Of a stretch of 6,050 nucleotides of DNA, positions 1-4,351 are shown one piece after another. The notes under the pieces are model-generated. The model worked only from the letters and a program-made list of their open reading frames with translations, searched no databases and was not told where the DNA came from. Every line of letters starts with the position of its first letter. Position 1 is the first letter of the stretch. Origin of the DNA: Clostridia bacterium (GTDB lineage: Bacteria; Bacillota; Clostridia; Christensenellales; Aristaeellaceae); contig JAEDGL010000147.1 of NCBI GenBank assembly GCA_016297535.1, forward strand, positions 1 to 6,050, given 5' to 3'. A program made the position numbers and the translations under genes.

Positions 1-110
1 CCTTGCTGCGCAAGGCTCCCGAGCCCACCGCACAGGTCGCTGGGCTCGGAACAAGAGTCGGAGGGCTGCGGCCCTCCGACTCCTCCCAGAGGGTTGATCG
101 ACAGTCTGGG
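1..110. repeat. Cluster of four consecutive inverted repeats downstream of the ABC operon
   Basis: This non-coding stretch is almost entirely self-complementary. Repeat 1 pairs CCTTGC (1-6) with GCAAGG (10-15). Repeat 2 pairs CCGAGCCCA (19-27) with TGGGCTCGG (41-49) around a 13-base loop. Repeat 3 pairs 12 bases (55-66) with 71-82 around TGCG. Repeat 4 pairs CCCAGA (85-90) with TCTGGG (105-110). All arms are perfect matches read directly from the sequence. The cluster follows the stop codon of the binding-protein gene on the minus strand and may continue beyond the window edge. It could be a 3' untranslated structured RNA, a small RNA, or a dispersed intergenic repeat. Which of these it is cannot be decided from one copy. 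Confidence 0.6.
55..82 (-). terminator. Candidate intrinsic terminator of the amino-acid ABC operon
   Basis: A perfect 12-bp G/C-rich stem (55-66 with 71-82) closes a 4-base loop, 31 bases beyond the stop codon of the binding-protein gene on the minus strand. On that strand the stem is followed by TTGTTCC, a short and interrupted T-run, so the termination signal is weaker than a textbook one. The stem is symmetrical, so it could also work for a plus-strand transcript, but there it is followed by CTCCC with no T-run. Position after the last gene of the operon is the main support for the minus-strand call. Confidence 0.5.
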
Positions 111-113
111 GAA

Positions 114-908
114 TTACTTGGCGGCCCTGGTAATGTCGCTGCCAAAGTACTTGACGGACAGCTCGGAAATCACGCCCTCAGCATGCAGCTGCTCAATGGC
201 CTCGTTGACGGCGGCAAGGAAGGTGGCGCTGTCCTCGCCCTTGCGCACGGGGATGGATACCAGAGAGGCATCCTCGCTGAGAGCGGCCATCTTGATGTTG
301 GCGTCGGGGTGCACCTTCAGGAAATCGTAGAGGGATACCTCGGCGTTGAGGGTGGCGTCCACGCGGCCGGCCAGCAGCAGCTCGATGGTCTGGTTCAGAT
401 CATCCACGCCGATGGGGTTGGCGCCGTAGCTTTCGGCCAGCAGGGCATAGGTGCTGGCCAGGGTGTTGGCCGTGGTTTTGCCCTTGAGATCCTCAAAGCT
501 GTTGATGGCGTCGTTATCGCCGCGCACGATGATCGCGGTGCGGATGTAGGCATAGGGAGCGGAGAAGTCGTACTTCTGGGCGCGCTCCTCGGTAATCTCC
601 ACGCCGTTGGCGGCGATATCGTAGCGCTTGGAATCCAGGCCGGCAAAGATGCCATCCCAGGCAACCTCTTCAAAAGTGGCCTTCACACCCAGCTTTTCGG
701 CAATCTTCTGGGCAACCTCCACATCAAAGCCGACCAGCACATCGTTCTCGTCATGATACGTCCAGGGCGCCCAGGTGCCCTCGGTAGCGATGACGATTTC
801 GCCCTTTTCCTGAATGCGGGCCAAAAGATCCTTGCTTTCCTCTGCAAGGGACATGGGGATGGAGGCCAGCATCGCCAGCGCCATCAGTACACAAAGCACT
901 TTCTTCAT
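114..908 (-). CDS. Polar amino-acid ABC transporter, solute-binding protein (SBP_bac_3 family)
   Basis: Extracytoplasmic binding protein of 264 residues that should capture an amino acid and deliver it to the permease encoded upstream. The start at MKKVLC is chosen because it places a signal peptide at the N-terminus (MKK, then a hydrophobic stretch to about residue 21, probable cleavage after SLA) and has AGGAA six bases upstream; an in-frame ATG 12 codons earlier overlaps the ATPase gene. The mature protein fits bacterial family 3 binding proteins: IATEGTWAPWTY near 40-51, LVGFDVEVAQKIAEKLG near 58-74, and ITEERAQKYDFSAPY at 105-119, where Arg109 matches the residue that holds the ligand carboxylate in relatives. 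The second lobe includes GRVDATLNAE (181-190) and the end motif ELSVKYFGSDIT. WDGIFAGLDSKRYD and the C-terminus resemble the cystine binder FliY/TcyJ, so cystine or a similar polar amino acid is a reasonable guess only. Oddities: no lipobox cysteine, and Ala189 where many relatives have Asp. It is the last gene of the operon, 26 bases after the ATPase. Confidence 0.93.
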   Translation of the reverse strand: MKKVLCVLMALAMLASIPMSLAEESKDLLARIQEKGEIVIATEGTWAPWTYHDENDVLVGFDVEVAQKIAEKLGVKATFEEVAWDGIFAGLDSKRYDIAANGVEITEERAQKYDFSAPYAYIRTAIIVRGDNDAINSFEDLKGKTTANTLASTYALLAESYGANPIGVDDLNQTIELLLAGRVDATLNAEVSLYDFLKVHPDANIKMAALSEDASLVSIPVRKGEDSATFLAAVNEAIEQLHAEGVISELSVKYFGSDITRAAK

Positions 909-934
909 GGTTGGTTCCTGCCTTTCGCTTGTTT

Positions 935-1705
935 TTATGGACAACGGCCTGCCTGCAGGTCCGGTTCTCCCATAATGCTGCGGAGAAACGCGCGGGTGCG
1001 TTCCTCTTTGGGGTTGGAAAAGAATTCGCGGCTGGGGCCGCTTTCCACCACCACGCCATCCTCCATCAGCATCACCTTGGAGGATACGTTGCGCGCAAAG
1101 CCCATTTCGTGGGTTACCACCAGCATGGTCATGCCCTCCTCGGCCAGCTGGCGCATGACGGACAGCACCTCGCCGATCAGCTCGGGATCCAGCGCGGAGG
1201 TGGGCTCGTCAAAAAAGATGATTTCCGGCTCGGTGGCCAGGGCGCGGGCAATGGCCACGCGCTGCTGCTGGCCGCCGGAGAGCTGGCTGGGGTAATGGTC
1301 GCACCGGTCGGCCAGCCCCACCTTTTCCAGCGCGCGGCGGCCAATGTCCATGGCCTTGTCCCGGGGCATGCGGCGGGCAATGATCAGCCCCTCGGTTACG
1401 TTTTGCAGCGCGGTTTTGTTCAGAAACAGGTTGTAGTTCTGAAACACAAACGCCGTTTTTTTGCGCAGGCGGGCAATGGTGCGGTGCGGCACGTGCCCCA
1501 GCTGAAAATGCTCCCCGTCAAAGATCAGCTCGCCGCTGTCGGCGGTTTCCAGAAAGTTGATGCAGCGCAGAAGCGTGGTTTTACCGGAGCCGCTGGGCCC
1601 GAGAATGGCGATCACATCGCCCTTTTCCACGCTCAGGTCCACGCCGCGCAGTACCTGCAGGCCGTCAAAGGCCTTGCGGATGTTGTTGACTTGCAGCATT
1701 GGCAT
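935..1705 (-). CDS. Polar amino-acid ABC transporter, ATP-binding protein
   Basis: Cytoplasmic ATPase of 256 residues, a normal length for the GlnQ/HisP/TcyC group, which powers import as a homodimer bound to the permease. All motifs are intact: aromatic A-loop Phe13, Walker A GPSGSGKT (36-43), Q-loop Gln89 in VFQNYNLF, signature LSGGQQQR (142-149), Walker B IIFFDEP (162-168), D-loop SALD (170-173) and H-loop His199 in VVTHE. The LNKTALQNVTEGLI stretch after the Q-loop is typical of amino-acid importers. The start at 1705 leaves only three bases after the permease stop, so the two are surely co-transcribed. GGAGG lies 13 bases upstream, a slightly long spacing. A second ATG six bases further in (MLQVNNIRK) would be still farther from it, so the first is preferred. 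The substrate cannot be read from this subunit. Confidence 0.95.
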   Translation of the reverse strand: MPMLQVNNIRKAFDGLQVLRGVDLSVEKGDVIAILGPSGSGKTTLLRCINFLETADSGELIFDGEHFQLGHVPHRTIARLRKKTAFVFQNYNLFLNKTALQNVTEGLIIARRMPRDKAMDIGRRALEKVGLADRCDHYPSQLSGGQQQRVAIARALATEPEIIFFDEPTSALDPELIGEVLSVMRQLAEEGMTMLVVTHEMGFARNVSSKVMLMEDGVVVESGPSREFFSNPKEERTRAFLRSIMGEPDLQAGRCP

Positions 1706-1708
1706 GGC

Positions 1709-2380
1709 TTATTTCAAACCTCCGTAGGTATTCAGCTTTCGTTCGCCGTAGCGCTGCAGCTGCTCCAGCACGGTGGAAAACAGCAGGTAGATCAGCGCCA
1801 CCTCCATATACAGCGCCAGCGCCTCATAGGTGCGGGCCACAATGCGCTGGGTGGCCATAAACATTTCCACCACGGTGATGTTGGCAGCCAGCGACGTATC
1901 CTTGACCAGGCTGATCAGCGAGTTGGACAGCGGCGGAAACGCCGTGCGAAACGCCTGCGGCAGCACGATGCGCCGCATGATCTGCAGGTAGGACATGCCC
2001 ACGCAGTAGCCGGCCTCCATCTGTCCCCTGGGCACGGATTCCAGCGCGGCGCGCATGGTCTCGGCACAGTAGGCGCCGGTGGACAGCGAAAACACGATCA
2101 CCGCGGAGGGGAAGGCGTCCAGCACGATGCCAACATTGGGCAGGCCGTAAAAGATGATAAACAGCTGCACCAGCAGCGGCGTGCCGCGAATGACCCAGAT
2201 GTAAAAGCGGATGATGGGCGTGAGGATCCTGATTTTGGCAAACTGCGCCAGCGCGCAGGCCACCGCAATGACCATGCCGATGGAAAAGGAGATCACCGTC
2301 AGCGGGATGGTCATGGTAAGACCCGGCAGGAGGATTTTGCCAAACGAATCGATGAGAATTCCGAGAAGTCTTTCACTCAT
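1709..2380 (-). CDS. Polar amino-acid ABC transporter, permease (HisM/GlnP-type)
   Basis: Inner-membrane channel subunit of 223 residues, the usual length for single-domain HEQRo-family amino-acid permeases. Hydrophobic segments lie at roughly 18-44, 55-81, 87-103, 160-178 and 187-205. The family signature IRGTPLLVQLFIIFYGLP (64-81) is clear. The cytoplasmic EAA-type coupling loop runs around 122-144, with EAGYCVGMS and RIVLPQAFR. ISLVKDTSLAANITVVEMF (156-174) is also characteristic. The start MSERLLG is chosen because AAGGA lies ten bases upstream and a good promoter sits about 65 bases upstream. The reading frame stays open for 102 more codons upstream, but that stretch runs through the promoter into the 3' end of the neighbouring gene and has no permease features. 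It is the only permease gene, so a homodimer is expected. First gene of the operon. Confidence 0.94.
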   Translation of the reverse strand: MSERLLGILIDSFGKILLPGLTMTIPLTVISFSIGMVIAVACALAQFAKIRILTPIIRFYIWVIRGTPLLVQLFIIFYGLPNVGIVLDAFPSAVIVFSLSTGAYCAETMRAALESVPRGQMEAGYCVGMSYLQIMRRIVLPQAFRTAFPPLSNSLISLVKDTSLAANITVVEMFMATQRIVARTYEALALYMEVALIYLLFSTVLEQLQRYGERKLNTYGGLK

Positions 2381-2404
2381 GAGCGTTTCATCCTTGTACT
2401 GTAT

Positions 2405-2419
2405 ACGCCCGGGGGGCGT
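2405..2419 (-). other. Short G/C hairpin in the 5' leader of the ABC operon
   Basis: ACGCCC (2405-2410) and GGGCGT (2414-2419) form a perfect 6-bp stem with a 3-base loop, between the predicted transcription start and the ribosome binding site of the permease gene. On the minus strand it is preceded by a run of seven C then five T (complement of 2424-2435). It may only reflect base composition, or may affect translation of the first gene. No known riboswitch fits in this leader of roughly 58 bases. Confidence 0.35.
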
Positions 2420-2444
2420 TGGTAAAAAGGGGGGGACCGCCCGT

Positions 2445-2475
2445 ATTATACTATGAAGGGTTCGGGGCAAGTCAA
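2445..2475 (-). promoter_or_regulatory. Sigma-A-type promoter of the amino-acid ABC operon
   Basis: On the minus strand TTGACT (complement of 2470-2475) is followed by a perfect TATAAT (complement of 2445-2450). The spacer is 19 bases, longer than optimal. An overlapping TAGTAT (2448-2453) would give 16 bases. Transcription should start near 2438, giving a leader of about 58 bases before the permease start. The promoter lies wholly in the 121-base gap after the lipase-like gene, so the operon need not depend on that gene's promoter. Confidence 0.7.
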
Positions 2476-2477
2476 GC

Positions 2478-2492
2478 CTTTTTGGAAAAAAG
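2478..2492. promoter_or_regulatory. Small inverted repeat next to the ABC operon -35 box
   Basis: CTTTTT (2478-2483) and AAAAAG (2487-2492) are perfect inverted arms around GGA, two bases beyond the -35 hexamer. This could be a repressor or activator site. Both arms are mostly homopolymer, so chance or curved A-tract DNA is just as likely. It also lies 10 bases after the lipase-like gene's stop but is not followed by a T-run on the minus strand, so it does not look like a terminator. Confidence 0.25.
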
Positions 2493-2501
2493 CCAAGGAT
2501 T

Positions 2502-4097
2502 TTAGTCGGGATTCCTTCTGTGCGCGGAATATCCCACGCGCAGCTTGCCCTTTGCGCTGCGAAGTACGGCCTTTTGATGCTTTGCACGCGCAAACACCGG
2601 GGTGCGCAGCTCCGGCCAGGCGGCGGCGTCCGTCCAGCTGGCATAGCGGCGCACGGGCAGCCCGGCAGAGACCTTGATCCACACAAAGGGGCGAAGCTGC
2701 TCCAGCCCGCTCATTACGATGGCGGCATAGGGGCCGCCCAGCCGGTGGGGCGCGGCGCCCAGGGCGGAGATAACCTCCATCAGCCGGCGCACAGGCGTTT
2801 GCTGCACCAGCGGGCGAATGCGCCGACACAGCGCGGACAGCTCACCGGCATCCATCGTTCGTCCCATCAGCGCAAGGTAGGCGTCCTGCACGTTGCCCAG
2901 CAGGTGATCCAGCGCATCCAGCGCCCGGTCGCCCGCGCGCCAGAGCATTTTATCCACCGCCGGAATTGCCCACCGGCTGGTCAGCAGCTCGTTCATTCCC
3001 TCCGCGCCCTTTTCCTCGGCCAGCACCTCCAGCATGGCGTTCATCAGCATCAGCACCGAGGGCATATCCTGCATGCTTTCTTCTACAAACTGGAAGGCCT
3101 TGCGCAGCTCCACATCCTCCTGCTGCATGCTAAGCTCATAGTATGCGCTGCGAAAATCATCGTCCGGCTGATACTCCAGGCAAAGCCCCAAATGCAGCAG
3201 CGCACCCATGCGCGGCACGGCGTCATCGCTGTTGATGAAATGGTACAGCGGATACGCCGCCGGATCGTACACAAAGCGCCCGGTGGCCACGGTGGGCGAT
3301 GCAAAGCCGTAGCCAACCATGTTCTGCGCCAGCACACCCCAGGTGTTCATCAACCGGTGGGTAAGCACCTGCATCACCGCGCCGCCCTGGCTGTGCCCCG
3401 CCATCCACAGTCTGAACCGGCTGGACAGGCTGCGCATTTCGGAAAACACCTCGCCAAGGGTAAGTTTTTCCAGCCCCAGCGCCTCGGCTGTCGCGGGAAA
3501 CACAATTTCCTCGGCATTTAGCTCAAAGCTTTCACACAGCTGCGAAAACCCGCGGTGAAAGCCCTCCTCCGGCGTAAAGCGAAAGTTGGAAAACCAGTCG
3601 TAAAAGCGGCCGCCCGTGCCCATAAAGCCAATGGCCAGCAGCCACAGCCCGTCCGGCGTGGGGCGCATCATGCACACGGCCTTGATGGTGTCGCTTCTTT
3701 CGCGCTGGCGAAGCGCCCCCGCCAGCTGTGAAATGGGATTGTACTCCTTCAACGCCGCCTTGGCGCGCAGCAGCTTGAAACGGCTGCGCATACCATCGTG
3801 ATCCATACCGCTTTGCAGGCTGTCGTCAATCAGGATGGAAAAATCGTTCCATCCGGCGGTCTTCCACGCGTCCAGGTCCAGCGTGTAGGCGGTGTTGGCC
3901 AATTCCAGCGAAAGCTGCGCCGCCTCCGGGGAAAACGGCGGGCGCAAACGGTAAAAGGGATCGCGGGCAAAGGGGCGCGTTAGCCAGGCGGTGTCGGACA
4001 GATCGCACCCGGTAAGCGCGCCGCGATCCTTGATGGCTTCGGCGGCGGGTTCGTCTTCGTTCTTTTTGCCAAACGGCAGCCAGGAAAACAGGCTCAT
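2502..4097 (-). CDS. Class 3 lipase-like alpha/beta hydrolase with unassigned C-terminal region
   Basis: Protein of 531 residues, probably hydrolysing ester bonds in lipids, though activity is unproven. The middle section fits the fungal lipase-like (class 3) fold in the right order: oxyanion region GFMGTGG (157-163), DW (167-168), HRGF (181-184), nucleophile elbow GHSQGG (234-239) with Ser236, and INSDDAVPRM (288-297), where Asp292 matches the catalytic Asp of the family's ND-V-P motif. The Ser-Asp spacing of 56 is normal. No histidine occurs between residues 303 and 397, where the third catalytic residue is expected. Residues 320-531 match nothing I recognise. They contain several probable helices (331-366, 383-413) and a basic tail. 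There is no signal peptide; the start MSLFSWLPFGKK is a short aromatic, basic stretch that could bind the membrane surface. The start has AGGAGG seven bases upstream (4105-4110). It is transcribed divergently from ftsH and has its own promoter. No clear terminator follows, so read-through into the ABC operon is possible. Confidence 0.82.
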   Translation of the reverse strand: MSLFSWLPFGKKNEDEPAAEAIKDRGALTGCDLSDTAWLTRPFARDPFYRLRPPFSPEAAQLSLELANTAYTLDLDAWKTAGWNDFSILIDDSLQSGMDHDGMRSRFKLLRAKAALKEYNPISQLAGALRQRERSDTIKAVCMMRPTPDGLWLLAIGFMGTGGRFYDWFSNFRFTPEEGFHRGFSQLCESFELNAEEIVFPATAEALGLEKLTLGEVFSEMRSLSSRFRLWMAGHSQGGAVMQVLTHRLMNTWGVLAQNMVGYGFASPTVATGRFVYDPAAYPLYHFINSDDAVPRMGALLHLGLCLEYQPDDDFRSAYYELSMQQEDVELRKAFQFVEESMQDMPSVLMLMNAMLEVLAEEKGAEGMNELLTSRWAIPAVDKMLWRAGDRALDALDHLLGNVQDAYLALMGRTMDAGELSALCRRIRPLVQQTPVRRLMEVISALGAAPHRLGGPYAAIVMSGLEQLRPFVWIKVSAGLPVRRYASWTDAAAWPELRTPVFARAKHQKAVLRSAKGKLRVGYSAHRRNPD

Positions 4098-4133
4098 GGA
4101 TCGGCCTCCTGAAAATGCGTGTCGGTCTTTGCG

Positions 4134-4158
4134 CGCACCAAACGCGGCGGTTGGTGCG
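4134..4158 (-). promoter_or_regulatory. Palindrome at the 5' end of the lipase-like transcript
   Basis: CGCACCAA (4134-4141) and TTGGTGCG (4151-4158) are perfect 8-base inverted arms around a 9-base centre. The element begins about eight bases after the -10 box on the minus strand, so it sits at the expected transcription start and ends 24 bases before the AGGAGG. It could be an operator that blocks RNA polymerase, or a 5' hairpin that stabilises the mRNA. Total length of 25 bases suits a dimeric repressor. Confidence 0.5.
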
Positions 4159-4166
4159 GCCTATTT

Positions 4167-4195
4167 ATTATAAACGATTCCGCCGCGCTTGTAAC
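4167..4195 (-). promoter_or_regulatory. Promoter of the lipase-like gene
   Basis: On the minus strand GTTACA (complement of 4190-4195, four of six matches to TTGACA) precedes a perfect TATAAT (complement of 4167-4172) with the optimal 17-base spacer. The start should fall near 4160, giving a leader of about 63 bases. The -35 lies 47 bases from the -35 of the divergent ftsH promoter. Confidence 0.65.
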
Positions 4196-4222
4196 GTACG
4201 TTTCCTCAAAAAAACTGCGCGC

Positions 4223-4244
4223 AAAGAATTTACGAAATTTCTTT
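4223..4244. promoter_or_regulatory. A/T-rich inverted repeat between the divergent promoters
   Basis: AAAGAATTT (4223-4231) pairs with AAATTTCTTT (4235-4244) around ACG, with one bulged T at 4240. It touches the ftsH -35 box at 4243-4248 and is 28 bases from the lipase-gene -35. That position suits a regulator acting on one or both promoters. It does not match CIRCE (HrcA) or the CtsR heptad repeat. The low complexity makes chance a real alternative. Confidence 0.35.
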
Positions 4245-4272
4245 GTCATTCTGCGTTATCCTATGCTATAAT
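4243..4272 (+). promoter_or_regulatory. Sigma-A promoter of ftsH with extended -10
   Basis: TTGTCA (4243-4248, five of six consensus bases) and TATAAT (4267-4272, perfect) are separated by 18 bases. TG at 4264-4265 forms an extended -10 (TGCTATAAT). Transcription should start around 4279, giving a leader of about 69 bases before the ftsH start. An A-rich tract at 4207-4230 upstream may act as an UP-like element. No heat-shock alternative sigma site was recognised. Confidence 0.75.
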
Positions 4273-4288
4273 GGAAAGGCCGTGCATT

Positions 4289-4351
4289 ATGAGCATTTTT
4301 GCCTATTTTCCCAGTAGCGCGGCGGAAGATCAAGGAGGATTACCATTTTGA
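4289..4351 (+). CDS. Possible 20-codon leader ORF coupled to ftsH
   Basis: An ORF starting at ATG 4289 reads MSIFAYFPSSAAEDQGGLPF and stops at TGA 4349-4351. The stop overlaps the TTG start of ftsH (4348-4350) in a TTGA arrangement. AAAGG at 4275-4279 is nine bases upstream, but it lies at or before the predicted transcription start, so the ORF may lack a usable ribosome binding site. The ftsH ribosome binding site lies inside it (codons for QGG), so translation of this ORF would cover that site and couple the two. The peptide has no recognised motif. It may be only a chance ORF. Confidence 0.2.
   Translation: MSIFAYFPSSAAEDQGGLPF
4333..4338 (+). promoter_or_regulatory. Strong ribosome binding site that fixes the TTG start of ftsH
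   Basis: A perfect AGGAGG lies nine bases before TTG at 4348. The first ATG codons in the same frame (4366 and 4369) have no comparable site at a suitable distance and would remove the basic residues KKAR that precede the first membrane segment. The TTG is therefore the start. Confidence 0.85.

Noticed and set aside
909..944. A start 12 codons upstream for the binding protein
   Set aside because: It overlaps the ATPase stop and would put a polar stretch ahead of the signal peptide. The inner ATG has AGGAA at good spacing.
3..1295. A 430-codon open frame on the plus strand opposite the binding protein and ATPase
   Set aside because: It runs through the hairpin cluster and antisense to two intact genes, with no domain resemblance or ribosome binding site.
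911..2425. A 504-codon open frame on the plus strand across the ABC ATPase and permease genes
   Set aside because: It is opposite two well-supported genes and crosses their junctions. Its His/Gln/Gly-rich composition is that of an antisense shadow frame.
2411..2435. G-quadruplex on the plus strand from the G6 and G7 runs
   Set aside because: Only two long G-runs are present with a GG between; there is no canonical set of four separate G-triplets with short loops.
2476..2498. Terminator after the lipase-like gene
   Set aside because: The A/T arms are weak, pairing is broken after 6 bp, and there is no T-run after the stem on the minus strand.
2381..2686. A 102-residue N-terminal extension of the permease frame
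   Set aside because: It passes through the operon promoter and into the 3' end of the lipase-like gene, has no permease features, and the inner start MSERLLG has its own ribosome binding site and matches family length.
2520..3521. A 333-codon open frame on the plus strand opposite the lipase-like gene
   Set aside because: It is antisense to a gene with a clear start, ribosome binding site and hydrolase motifs; its composition is typical of a shadow frame.
4098..4347. Heat-shock operator (CIRCE or CtsR) before ftsH
   Set aside because: Neither the TTAGCACTC/GAGTGCTAA pair nor the tandem GGTCAAA heptads is present.
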